Program-made: the position numbers and the translations under genes
Part shown: positions 1 to 13,400 of the stretch, in pieces
How the letters are laid out: each line of letters opens with the position of its first letter
Position numbering within the stretch: position 1 is the stretch's first letter
The notes under the pieces: model-generated
Seen by the model: the letters and a program-made list of their open reading frames with translations, nothing else
Database searches by the model: none
What the model was told of the DNA's origin: nothing
Assembly (NCBI GenBank): GCA_949775045.1
Contig: OX459105.1
Location: 12,041,398 to 12,105,397 of the forward strand
Origin: Metridium senile
Taxonomy: Eukaryota > Cnidaria > Anthozoa > Actiniaria > Metridiidae
Length of the DNA stretch: 64,000 bases
Direction of reading: 5' to 3'

Positions 1-3000
1 GGTTGTGTAGAGCGCACGATAGGAGCTGACTTGCAAGTAACTTTGACACAAATATCTTGCAATTCAGGAGTTGGTTCCGACCTTTCTTCCTTCAAGTCAT
101 TCTCATTTTCACTGTGAACTTCATTTGAAGTTGGCACCCAAATTGGTAGAAGCTGCTTTGTGGGTACTATAGTTTTTTCCTCTATTTTTGTCTCTTTGAG
201 GTTTCTAGGACTGCATGGAGGTGCTGTGAGTGGTCGTCTTGGCTTATCAACCTTGGGTCCTTCATTTTCAATTAAAACAAAGTGAGCTTTGGAAGAGCTT
301 GGTCGTTGTGCTGTACGTTTAAGATTACTTCTTAACATATTTTCCGGATTTTCTCCCTGAGTTTCTTTGTTGTTCAAAACATTAGAAGCTTCAATATCAT
401 CCTTGAAGCTAACTTTTTTATTTATCTTGTTAACTTTTTCAAGTTCTTGCAATTTTTCATTTTCAAGAGATTGTTGGTTTTTGTCAGGGTTCTCCTCCAC
501 TGTCTTAACATCTTGAGTTTCCTCCTCCAGCGGGGCCTTCGACTTCCTAGTTGACTCCTCTGAATAAGTTCTGTAAATGTTTCCAATGTTTTGAATCGTA
601 GAAGTCATGTCCATTAAGTCAGAATCCTGTGATTTAGTTCTTAATATTGGACCTTTGTCACTTTTCCCACGAAATGGAGAAGATTCAGAAGACTCTTCGA
701 GTTCAATGGAGGTGACACATTTGCGTCCACATGTTAGATTTCGGCGATCACTGACTAGTTTTTTGTCCATGTATAGACGATAAGAAACTGTTGCTTCATT
801 TGAAATTGTTGTTGTGGTTGAAAGTCTTGGATAGTTTGCTTCTGGGTTGAAAATGACTGGGTGTGTTTCACTAAGTCCCTGAAAAAGAATGCAAGTGTCT
901 TCAATAGTTCATTTATTAGTGTATAGGTGGGGTGGGTCAGCAAAATTACCTGTTGTCTTTTCCAAATATTATGCAGCCCCCCCCCCCCCCCCCCCCTTCC
1001 TGGTTGGTAAAAAAGATCATAACTCCCCTATATTTGCCAAGTTTATTATTAAAGCTGCATACAATTAGTATCAACCCCTCCCTATAAAGCCTCTGAAAAT
1101 AACATGACCTCCCCCTCAATATTGCCGACTCCCCTATACACTAATAAATGACCCCCCCCCCTAGATACAAATGTATATTATCAGGGTTCGTACGGGTTTT
1201 GGAAATTGGTAATGCATTTTTCCAGGACCTGGAAAGTTTTGGAAAATTCCTTTTTCAACTGCTGGGTTTTAGAAAAGTTATGAATTTTTTGTCGGTTGCC
1301 CAGCTCCTACCTTGCAAAGAACTGTTTTCGTTGCAAGTTTTAAATTTTATTTAAGGCATTTAGGGGCCGAACACCCCCTAACACCCAAATTGCAATTGGG
1401 TCACCCCCCGACAAATTTCTGGATCCGCCCCTGAATATTATGACAGAAATTGCAAGTTACAATAGCTGTTATTACAGTTATATGCAAATGATTTTGAACA
1501 ATGGGTTGAAGTCGAGGCTTTCGGGCGAAAACAAAAGGTTTGCCCGAAAGCCTCGATTTGAATCCATTGTTTGAAATCATTTGCATATAACTGTAATAAC
1601 AGCTATTGATGACCAAATCAAAATATGATGACTTTCTATTTTTCTTGACTCACATTTCAGAACATGTAGTGCAGTTTTCACATCTATGCAAGCTAGTATA
1701 GACTGGTCAGTTAAAAACAAAAGTTATTCAAATTTGTCGCCATATTTTGATTTGGTATTGTTAATCAACTATTAATGTCTTCTTACCTCAGTTGTACTCT
1801 TTTGCGGTTTAGGTATTCTTGGTGTCATGATACGAGTCTATAAAGAAGAAAAATGGTTAATGTTTCATTTCCTTCAAAATGATCTAATACCAAGGTTTTT
1901 GGCTTTCTGAGAACTCAGACATTCCAACAGCTAGTTGTGAAACACATTTTTGCTGCTGCGAATTACTCGGCACCTTTTAGGTTTTTGATTGATGTTAGCC
2001 AAAAATGTATTTCAAAACTAGCTGTTGGCATGCCCTTCTGTTCACAGAAGCCTGAAAACCGCAGTAATAGTAAAAAAAAATAGATACAGAGAGAGTTCAA
2101 ACGTAGAGTGTAGAGTAGTGAAAAAAGCAAGTTAGTGAGAAAGACACATATATAGGGATATACACCTATTTCAAAAATCGTCGCAGCTGAAGCTACAGTC
2201 CACACTCTAAAGCTTGCAAAGGATGTCGGTAATATGAACTGAATGTAATATATTATGTGCTTTTTAAATAAATATTTGTTTCATCATCTGTAACTGCCAA
2301 ACTTGTTATGTTCATATACTTAACACATGTAAACGCCTACAACCAAAATATATTTTGAGTATATCAATAACAAGAGTAGAAATACCAGCATCCTTTGCAG
2401 GCTTCAGAGTGTGGACTGTAGCTTTGATTGAGGCAACGATTTTTGAAAGAGGTGTATATTAGGTATACACAACCACAGCTATGCTGTAAATATTTTATTG
2501 TGTTTAAAATAAATATTATTATTATTATTATTATTAAAGCACAATCTAAAGACTTACATTTTCCCAATTGAGTTGTTCTTCCCATGACAAAGGTGCTATT
2601 CTGACATCTTCATTGCTCACACTCTCAGCTGACTGATTATCCTGTGTCAATCCTCCAGCATCGTCATTCTTTACTTCACCATTCTGTCCTATACGAACTT
2701 GAAGACGATGACGTAACAACTTTGGCACTGATGTAGATTCTTTGACATCTACTTTGTAACACAGCGCTTTTTCCTTCAAGTCATCACATGCAAAGGAGTC
2801 AATAACTCCTTGATTAACACCATCATCAAAGTTGAACCATTTTCCAGGTTTGTATTTTGGCGCACCTGGTGTGTATTTCCCAAATATTGAAGGTGTTTTA
2901 TTTCTCTTTTCTGAAACACTGTTGACTTCATTGATGTTATTATTTTCTGATGAAGTACGGCTTGCTATTTTGGTATATTTTGGCCTTGTATTGCCTTGGT

Positions 3001-3948
3001 GACTATTACTCTTTGAGGTGTTGACATTAGAAGTAGACTTTGTAGCAGAAGTTTTGGAGACTTTACCTTTCAAATAAGAAACAAAATGAAGTTATCAATC
3101 TTACATTTCAATTATGATGATGATGGTGAGACTGCAAGTGGTCCCTACTGATGATCATGATCATGGTGATGAATGTAAGGATGACTGACAATAAGATAGG
3201 AAAGAATCTGATGATGATGATGATGATATGGATAACAATTATGAATTGCTAAAACAATGTCAACAAACGTTGAAAATGCGTAAATTTAGGGACTTATTAA
3301 AAATGACAATTAAAAAATTGTCTAAAATATGATAACAGAGAAATACAATACAATGCCTTACTGACCCCCCACGATGATAAACAACAACTTACTTGAATTC
3401 TTTGCCGTTGTGGTCGAGTGAAGGGAAGACCGATTGCTTTGATTGCTTTTTCTATAGAAGGAAAGAAAAAATATTGTAAACATAGCAATACGGTCAAATG
3501 AGAGAGAAATGAGTTAAATTGACAAAACAAAAGAGGTGTTAACGCAATGTATAAAATATTAATTATCGTAATTTTAAACTTGCCTCGATGTACATTTTTC
3601 CACACGGGAAGTCGAAGAAGCACTTCGCTCTGTTCGTGATTTAGACTCGCGAACTTTACGTGCGATATCTTCTTTAAGACGATTCTGTAGAAGCAATAGC
3701 AGCTTGGATTACATAGCCGCCAATTATTTTAATCCATTGTATCAATTCTTAACTATTTAGCAAGGTGAAGTTTGCTTTTATTCGCAAACAAAAGAAGAGC
3801 AAACTTTGTCATTATCGCGTTCCAAAACGGACTCACGAAAAATTCATTTTGTCTGAATTTGACAGTCGCTTACCTTTGAATATTTGTAAAAGACTTTGTC
3901 GGATACAGCATCGAGCTCGTTTAATGCATTAATGCAGCGAGAAGCCAT
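1..3948 (-). CDS. Uncharacterised Ser/Thr-rich protein, 5' portion, six exons
   Basis: I do not recognise the family. Six minus-strand exons join in one frame: 3948-3874 (ATG at 3948-3946), 3684-3584, 3451-3393, 3066-2558, 1837-1787 and 878-1, the last running off the window. That gives about 557 residues without a stop. The protein starts MASRCINALNELDAVSDKVF, continues with a charged stretch (RLKEDIARKVRESKSRTERS), then a long Ser/Thr/Asn-rich low-complexity region and a more conserved-looking patch (FGKYTPGAPKYKPGKWFNFD). The last exon is rich in Glu, Lys and Ser and looks disordered. No signal peptide or membrane segment is visible. All junctions agree in phase; four donors are GT-type, while the exon 2 donor reads AG|GCAAGT, a GC-AG intron. 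The gene is head-to-head with MAP3K1. Exon structure is well supported; function is unknown. Confidence 0.7.
909..1151. mobile_element. MITE, family A, copy 1
   Basis: Exact 19 bp terminal inverted repeats: TCATTTATTAGTGTATAGG at 909-927 and its complement at 1133-1151. The interior includes a long C run (about 970-995). A second, diverged copy with longer matching ends lies at 29711-29955. No coding capacity. It sits in an intron of the uncharacterised minus-strand gene. Confidence 0.75.
1460..1608. mobile_element. Foldback element (near-perfect hairpin)
   Basis: Two ~65 bp arms starting CAATAGCTGTTATTACAG and ending with its complement meet around a short A-rich loop near 1530. Non-coding; intronic in the minus-strand gene. 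Probably a small non-autonomous DNA transposon. Confidence 0.65.
1924..2028. repeat. Short inverted repeat
   Basis: Arms of about 28 bp beginning CCAACAGCTAGTTGTGAAAC and ending in the imperfect complement at 2001-2028, with about 50 bp between. Intronic, non-coding. Confidence 0.5.
2156..2462. mobile_element. Foldback element with ~68 bp imperfect inverted ends
   Basis: The left end (TATACACCTATTTCAAAAAT, then AGTCCACACTCTAAAGC) recurs as its complement at 2389-2460. The centre is AT-rich. No ORF of interest. Lies in the intron between exons 4 and 5 of the minus-strand gene. An (ATT)n microsatellite follows near 2516-2536. Confidence 0.6.
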
Positions 3949-4412
3949 TTTATATAATGATTTTAAAATGTTCAGGTATTTCGAGGACAGCTGGTTGAGA
4001 TGAATTTCGTCCGGCCTTGAAAAGCAAACATCCCGACCAAGGTAAACTCTAAAAAAGTGGATACTTTTCGACGATATCAATACGTTATCGATTCAAAAGG
4101 ATGATAATATATCAACAAATTAACCCACAAAAGTCTGGAAGTCACGGGCATTGAAATACGACCCGGACATTTCTTCCTTTGTTTTGAACACAGTTACTAA
4201 GCGACATCACGGCTTTGCACTCGATTGGATTTGCTGTCAATTCGCCCGTTCCCAAATAAGGTATCAAAGCAATATTGTGATTGGTCAAAAATGATGTCAT
4301 ACCTAACTTTGTTCTCGCGCCAAACACGTTTCAAAATTCCTTCGAGAAATATCAGGAGGTCAATGATTCATGGCGAAGTAAAACATTGATAGAAATATTT
4401 TTAGATCTTACT
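3949..4412. promoter_or_regulatory. Head-to-head promoter interval between the uncharacterised gene and MAP3K1
   Basis: 464 bp separate the two divergent start codons, so both promoters and 5' UTRs must lie here unless there are upstream non-coding exons. Two inverted CCAAT boxes (ATTGG) are visible at 4224-4228 and 4280-4284. I see no convincing TATA box. The bidirectional-promoter reading is inference from spacing. Confidence 0.5.
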
Positions 4413-7400
4413 ATGGCCGCTCAGAGTCCAACGGAGAGTACGCTACCGAACTGGAAACGCTCTAGTAAACCTCAACCCGAATCTGCAAAATCAGAACCGG
4501 AGAAAAAGTCTTCACAATTCAAAGTCTCCGAAACGGCAAAGTAAGTTTTGATCGAAAATGTCGATTATTATTGTTGTGTTATAGTGTGTTTTTCTTATTT
4601 TTCTTTGCCAAAACAACAGGTTTCGTATTGTAGGTACTTTATAAATATCTCCTGTATGTTTTATAGGCCAATTCTTGAAGAGCAAGCTCTTCTAAAGGAA
4701 AAACTGAAGTCACAATTAACATGGAAGAAAGACAAAGATAGCGGTTCCCTTCGACGAAAAGCTCAACCTATGGTACGAACTCAAATCCATTTCAAAATCA
4801 TGAACTCACTATCTAAAGAACTAACTATTATTTTAACCGAATGTGTATGTATAGATGCAGTAATTCTGTATGTTAATCGTTGGTTTTAGATTGAATTTTA
4901 AAACGCTTTTTGCTTATATTCAAAGCGGCTCGCAAAATCAAATGATTGAGTTTTGTTTGTTGATATTCATATATGCACGTATATATTTAGGTCAATCTAT
5001 TTTAGCACTGTCTGTTTTAGCAAGGTCTTTAGGTGTCAACATAGAACAGTGAAATACATAACTGAATTACTTCCTTTGAATATGTTTCTACATTTCTCAA
5101 TGCATTTTGCGGGAATTAAACACCAAATTATCTAGCGTGTCGAGGTTGCTTTTTAGTATGGTCAGTCGAATTTGAATGAATTATTCAATGATTATTTAAA
5201 AAAATATAATTTTCTGTTGAGTATTTGAAGGGAATTTCTTGATCTTTATGGACAAATAGTATCCAAATGTTTTACAACAATGATTTGTTGCTTAATTTAT
5301 CGAAAAGAAGGGAATTTCGATCGCAATTTATGATGTATTTGGTGGCCAGTTGAACATGTGCTTGCGGTCAAATGGCATCCGCCTTGACCAAGAATTTGCA
5401 TCCAAATTGCCACACATTTTGAGATCTCAACCATAAATCCAACGTCTAATGACTTATCAATGTTATAATTGCTTTAGATCTTTCAAAATTTATCGAAATA
5501 TTCAAGTTTATAAGTGTGATTTCGAATAAATAGTTTTATTTGAAAGTTACAGTGATTGTCATTTGGAACAATCGATCGATGAATCATTCGCTGTATATAT
5601 ATTACATCATTCTTGGTCATTTGCACGTGTAGAATTTCTCTAAGCAACATTAAAAATCTGCAAAAAATCTTAATTATTTTGATATATACATTTTGCAATA
5701 TTATTTATTACACCAATTTTTCTTTTTCACTCTTTATCAAATATCTTTTTTTGGTTTGTGGGTTTGTATTAAAATACTATTGCAGCTAAAGTTTTAGCCT
5801 CAAATAATGTTTTTATTGATCTATTATTACTACATCTCGACTATAATAGAAAACAACATGTACTTTTGTTTCTAACAGTCAAAGTGCTAATTTTTTAATC
5901 CTTCATTGATTCTATTGTTTTAAAGTTTGATTTGCATATATGAAACAATTTTAATTTAATTTTTTTTTTTTTTAAAAATGCTTGACGTGTTTCAAAACAG
6001 GATATTATTTGGAAATTTACTCTAACATCTACTCTAATCTGCAATCTAAAATGCCCAAAATTGATTGACCTACACCTAATTGCCAGAACGTAATTGTCCT
6101 GACATTTGTAATTTAGTGGGCAAGGAATTCATTACAAGACATAAGAAAATCACTCAAGGTGAACTATTTCTTTTGTAAATCCTTGAGCGATTTTCTTTTA
6201 TTCTTTTAATGAATTCCTTTCCTACTAAATTACAAAAGTCAGGACAACATTCTTGCAGTTAGGTATTAATGGTAAATATATCAATCAATAAAAAGTATAT
6301 AAAATACTAAAGTTTAATAGTATGAAAACTAATAATAATATGTGTCACCATTATAAGCCCTATATCCTTCTCTAACTGGGGCCAGTTGTATGAAGTCTGG
6401 ATAAAGTTATCCACTGGATAAGAGTTATCCAGTGTATAGAATTTGTATAGGTTTTATCTGGTGTTGGATAGGGATTTATTCGGTGGATACGGCTAATAAG
6501 GCTTCGTACTACTGGTCCCTGATGTTAAGGATAAACTCCTTTGTTAGAGTAAAGAGCTGAGGTTTTTTTCTTGTCTTTCCTACAGGTTGCAAGACCTATT
6601 TCACCAGGAGCAGCTCCCAAACAAACATTTGCACAACAGTGTGCATCTACAGTAAGTATGTAATGGTTGCTAGGATGGTGGTGATGATAGGGAAGGTGAT
6701 GGTGGTGGTGGTGGTGATGATGATGATTATTATGGTGTTGTTGCTGGTAATTGTGATAGTGATTAAGATGATGATGGTTGATGTTGTTGGCGATGGTAAA
6801 AGTAATTGTAGTGATGATGCTTGTCATAATGATTATGATGGTGATGACTGTGATTATAGTCTGTGATGGAAATGATTGTTTAAGTGATTGAAATGATGGT
6901 GATGGTGATAGCGATAATGGTAATGGTAGTGGAGGTGATGACAGTGATTATAGTGATGAAAATGATTGTTCTAGTGATAGAAATGATGATGATAGTGATG
7001 ATGATGCTGGTGATAATGATGAATATAGTGAACATGTTCCCATTTAAATCTGTACTTTCCCATTTAAATCTGAGTTTATGCAAATTGTGTTGATGTGTGC
7101 TAAACACACAGATCAACCAATCAGAGTATCTTATTTTTGAAGTGAACTTCTCTGATTGGTTGATCTGTGTGTTTAGCACACATCAACAAAATTTGCATAA
7201 GTACAGATTTAAATGGGAAAGTACAGATTTAAATAGGAACCTGTAAGTGATGGAAATGATTGTTTAAGTGATTGAAATGATGGTGATGGTGATAGCGATA
7301 ATGTTAATGGTAGTGGAGGTAGTGGAGGTGATGACAGTGATTATAGTGATGAAAATGATTGTTTTAGTGATAGAAATGATGATGATAGTGATGATGATGC

Positions 7401-10400
7401 TGGTGATAATGATGAATATAGTGATGGAAATGATTGTTTAAGTGATTGAAATGATGGTGATAGTGATAATGGTGGTGGAGGTGATGACAGTGATTATAGT
7501 GATGAAAATGATTGTTTTAGTGATAGAAATGATGATGATAGTGATGATGATAATTGTGATGCTGGTGATAACGATGACTATACTGATGGAAATATTTGTT
7601 TTAATGATAGAAAATGATGATAGTGATAATGATAATGGCTGAAAATGATTGATCTTATTAACTATAGAAACAAATTCAAGAATGAGTCCACAACCTAAGC
7701 TCATTCATTCCTTTAAGTTTATACCTCTACAATTTGATCAGGCCTCAGAGGCATTCACTAACAACACTCATGATTGTGAACTGCTGGTTTTCAACAGTCC
7801 GATAAGTCCTCTATATACACACTAGTAGATTGTAAAGCGCTATGAGCTATTCAAGAGATTTAGCACTATATAAATGAGGCATATATTGTTATTATTATTT
7901 GATGTTCATCTTTAACCATACTTTTCAGTCTTACAAGCCTCCCTCACCGCCACCAGCAAGAAGACGAACCAATTCACCATCCAGCTCATTTAACGCTGGC
8001 ACACCACGCAGCTCATCACCTCTCTCTGAAATATCCCCTGAGTTTAAAAGAAATATTGAAAAAGCAACACGCGCCAGGCTATACTTATTACAGCAAGTTG
8101 GACCCAACTCCTTCTTAATTGGAGGGGATTCCCCTAACCACAAGTTCAAAGTTATTATAGGACCACAGGTGGGTCAAAAAGTATTTTACAGCTATTCTCG
8201 GTCACATGTGCCTTTTCACTTTAAAACTTTGTTGTCTAAACTTGATTTTGGTGTACGTCAATCAACTGTAATTCCAAGGCAACATGTACCTGAAAATGTC
8301 TGTTGCAAATTAGCGATGAACTGGTCAAGTAGAATTTCTGCCCATAAAATGGGTTAAGTCGGAGGTTCTGTCTGCCTTCACTCTAATTCCTAAATAAGAT
8401 GGACGTAAAAGATCCAGTTGTGCTATTCGAAAAGAGCAGGGGATTGTCTAAAAAAAACAGTAAGGTCTCAGCATACTACAGGGCCCACAGAATTGGCGTA
8501 AAAGCTGTCGTGGTGTCCCTACCTTCGTATGAAGAAAAGCTTATAAATTATAAAAAATTATAAATTATTTATTTATTTTAAATTATTTATTTATTGAGCT
8601 CTATTACAAACTGTTCTAGACATGTACATGTGGAAAGTCATTTTGTGTTCATCTCCTGTTTGTGATGCTGAGAGTCTTCAAAGTAAAGGAGAACGACCCA
8701 CTACTATGGAACAATAGATTAAGAAATTATGAGGTAAACCTACTTGGAAATATGTTTGAATCAATGCTAGTATTCAATCTACTTTGCTCTAATATCCCTG
8801 TACTTCTTCTCATAGATCACATATTGTTTTTGTTATCCATTTTATATTTTATTCCTTTCTATTCTATAATTTTCTATTCCATTCTATCATGTTCCATTCT
8901 ATCATATTATATTCCAATTTGTCTTATTCTATTCTATTCCATTCTATTCTATTCCATTCTATTCTATCCTATTCCATTCTATCATATTCTATTCCATTCT
9001 ATCCTATTCCATTCTATCCTATTCTATTCTATCCTATTCTATTCCATTCTATCCTATTCCATTCTATCCTATTCCATTCTATCCTATTCTATTCCATTCT
9101 ATCCTATTCTATTCTATTCTATCCTATTCTATTCCATTCTATCCTATTCCATTCTATTCTATTCCATTCTATCCTATTCTATTCCATTCTATCCTATTCC
9201 ATTCTATCCTATTCTATTCCATTCTATCCTATTCCATTCTATCCTATTCTATTCTATCCTATTTTATCCTATCCTATTCTATATCATTCTATCCTATTCA
9301 TTCCATTCTAGATCCTATTCCATTTTAGTATCCAACAACTTATGGTCTATCACAAATCCCGCGCTCTCATTGGCTACTCAATCATGGGCTATTGGGTGAT
9401 AGCCCATGGTTGGGGAAACCGCCGGTTTTGTAAACTTTGAAAAGGTTTCTTGATTCTTCTATTTCTTCAAAAACGGCTTAGTACTAAATATAATGCTTTT
9501 CTTTGAATCGAAAATTACAAATACGAGCAAGGAAATGACAAAAAAGCACATAATTTTGATGTTTTGTGAATGAATTTTGACTTGAAGAGCGCGCGCTACT
9601 GACGCCATCACACGATTCTTCACACGAGTTTGATCGATTGAGAAAGCCAGATTTTTAAACTTTCAGCTTAGAACTTTTCTTAATTCCTACATTGTTCTAA
9701 AATTATAGTAGTTTTAACACTAAAAGCATGCTATTTTCAGCCGTTAAAATTAAAGTATTAAGGGAGAAAATGGCAAAAACAGTGGAGAATTTCGATATGT
9801 TTTGAATACATTTTCCCTTGCCGTCACACGTCATTGAGCGCGCGCTCGGTATTTTCTGTCATTTTGTCAAAATAAAACGATTGAAATGTTATTTTTCTTT
9901 CAAAATATGGCAAAGTTTGACCTATAAGTTGTTGGATACTAAAACAATTAGACCTCTCGCCCTCATGGGCTACGGATCAATACCCACTTGGCCTCGAAGA
10001 CTCGGCCTCGTGGGCTATTGACCCGTAGCCCATTCGGGCTTCGGGTCTAATTGTTAAATATCCTATTCTATCCCATTCTATCCTATTCTATTCTATCCTA
10101 TTTTATCCTATCCTATTCTATTCCATTCTATTCTATCCTATTCCATTCTATCCTATCCCATTCTATCCTATTCTATTCTATCCTATTTTATCCTATCCTA
10201 TTCTATTCTATCCTATTCCATTCTATCCTATCCTATTCTATCCTATTTTATTCCATTCTATTCTATTTTATCCTATTCCATTCTATCCTATCCTATTCTA
10301 TTCTACTATATCCTATCCATTCTATCCTATTCCATTCTATCCTATTCCATTCTATCCTATTCCATTCTATCCTATTCCATTCTATTCTATCCTATTCCAG

Positions 10401-13400
10401 TCTATCCTACTCCATTCTATCCTATTCCATTCTATCCTATTCCATTCTATCCTATCCCATTCTATTCTATTCCATTCCATTCTATTCTTTCCTATTCTAT
10501 TCTACTCCATCCAATTATTCTATCATTTTCTTTTCTATCCCATTTTCTTTTATGCTTTCCTATTTTCCATTCTGTTTTCCATTTCCCCTTTCCCATAGAG
10601 AAATGACAAACGATCAATTACTTATTCATTAACATGACTATGAAATGGCAACATAAGAATTAATTTTACCTCACAAATAATCCTCTTATCACATCCCACA
10701 TGTCGATCTACTATATGAAACATTCTCCTCATTCATCAGGTGGAAGGCATGTTCTCTAAATTCCATGCCAGAGTCAACTCACGTCTGGCCAAAAATACAT
10801 CCAGCAATATAAGAGGGCGTGGCAGGTCACCAAACCGACGTACTCCTCCACAATCACCAATTGGTTCAATAGCTTCTATCTCAGAGCCGTCAACATCTAG
10901 CTCTAGTAAGGATGAAGAGGAGGTCTGTCCTATTTGTTTATTGGAGATGGTGGAAGGGGAAAGTTTGACTTGCTGTAAAGGAGGGTGTAATAATCAACTA
11001 CATGAACACTGCATGGAAATATGTAAGTCGATCATTTGAAACATTTATTGCTGCCGCAGCGCAGCAAGCGAGCCTAAAGCAAGTGAAGCAAGGCAGCGAT
11101 CCTATTTCAGTGGGCAGAAAAAAATTGAGATTTGTTTCTACCACAATGCAGTGCGAGTGTCTAGAAAACAATATATTATTTTGTTCTAGCTATCCCACAA
11201 TCCAGCATTCTTTCTACCACAATGCAACTTGTGCTTTCTACACCTCCTACAGTGTACTCTCTCTGAACGACCACTTCCCTTTTTGTGTCCTATATAAACT
11301 CTGTAATTAGCAACCACTTTTGTAAGCAACGCAAGTTTTGGACTTTTTTATTTTTTTTTCTCTTGTAAGTGACCATCCAGAATCATTAGACTGCTGACTT
11401 AAAACATCTTTAGAGATACCATGGCAGAACAACATATGCTAAACAAACAGTTAGGATACAGTAATTTTGAAATTTGTTGATAATTTTTGACATGTGTCCG
11501 GACATGCTACAAATTACGCATGGTTTGGGCTTCATGTGATATGGTTCTCGTACTGGGCTTCCTGTGTTAAGGTTCTCATAAACGACCCTCTCCGTAAGTG
11601 GCCACTTTTTTTCTGGTCCAAGGGCTCTCCCTCTCCCTCCCATTCTTCTAAGACTTCCCTTTCTATCCTCTCTTTGTCAATGTTTTTTTGTAGTCTCTCT
11701 TTTCTTCTTAACCTTTCAACCCCTTTTCAACTTGTTCTTCCTTTCTTATAAAAAATAAATATCCACTTTTTTTAACGTCTCAATTCTTCTAGACTGGACA
11801 CGTGTACCCTACTAATGAGGGAGACTCAGACACACACTCACTACCTCTACGTTTAATTATTTTTGCACACAATTCAGCTCACATGTTCATTTTTGCGGAG
11901 GGAGGAAAACCGGATAACCCAGAGAAAAACCCTTGTGGCATAGGAGAGAAGAACACATCAAACAAACTCAACTCACATATAATCCATGCCCGAGCCGGGA
12001 CTCGAACCTGGACCATAGCAGTGAAAGGCCAGCGCTCTCACCGCTAGGCCACCCATGCCACCCACTATATCTTATATTTTAATGCACTTCTTATTGAAAT
12101 ATTCTTACCATTATCATTTCAGGGGCTGTAGAGTGTAAACAAAGAAAAGAAAGACTCAATTGTCCTCTCTGTCGTAGGATACTCACATCTGATGCTGCAC
12201 CCTTCCTGAGAGACAGGTAAACATGGCAGCTAATACACCCATTCCCATCCTTGAAAAACCAAGGGCTACTTAAGGGAAGGCACTATATAACATCCTTCAA
12301 AATTAAGGCCATTCATGTTGTTAAGTCGTTCCCTCTTATGCAGCCCTTCTATTATATCCAAAACATATGGTAGCCGTGCATTTTCCCACTCTGCACCCCA
12401 AATTTGAAACGCTATATCCCAGAGCACATAAAGAGAGATGAAACTGTTGAGTGATTCAAAACAAAACTTAAGACATTTCTCTTTGAGAAACAATTTAAAA
12501 AATTGTGAAACACACATGGTTAGACTCCCACTATGTGAGGCACATTGAGGCCATGAATGTACGATAAAAGCACCTTTAAATTATTGTTATTATTATTTGT
12601 GGCAAGTGTTGTAAATCTTGCTAGGTCAGATTTGCATAAGTTTAACTTGAAGTTTCTAGTAGAGCTTTACTTTGATCTTGAAAGTTTAGGTAAAATATGC
12701 TGCTCATGTAGCAAGTAGTAGCAAGGCCTCATTCGAACCAATCTTAGTAATTCTACAATTATGCTACTAAAGGACAACTTCAGAAGAATGCTGCTCATGT
12801 TTTAAACATTACAAAAGTAAAGAAGATGACAGCGGATTCAAATTTCAACTTAAAATTTAGGATATTCACCGATTATGTCATAAAGAAGATATTACACATT
12901 TATGAAAAGACATGAAAAGACAACAAAAGAAGTACCTGGTCCACATTGTAAGAGAAAACAACAATTCAAGCAAAAAACAATTACTTTTTAATGATGACAA
13001 CTTCTGTAAAATAGGACGTCCTACACCGTCACTGTTAGAACAGGTGGTTGAAAATGAATCAAATTTTACTTAGGACCAGCTATTGAAAGCTGCTGTAAAT
13101 AGGAACTTTCAATATATAGACATAAGTCTCTCCATCTTCTATAAAGAAGAAGAGATAAAACCCATGTATGTATAATCCACTGGCACTCACTAGATGCTGC
13201 ACTTTAATATTTCAGATCACCTAATTGCTCACCTCTATCACCAAATAGAACTGTGTCACCTAACGTCCCCACCCCCCTCGGGCCAGAAGAGGTCATAATG
13301 TTACCACACTCAGACCCAATCCCCTCTGGGCAAATAGAGCTGGCAAGACCCTGGATCCAAGTAAGAACGACAAATATCTATTATTGTGCAGTTTTCAAGT

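Noticed and set aside
8662..10632. Long ORFs rich in Ser-Ile-Leu-Phe-Tyr
   Set aside because: Artefacts of the ATTCT pentanucleotide satellite; only the first ~24 codons after 8662 belong to a MAP3K1 exon.
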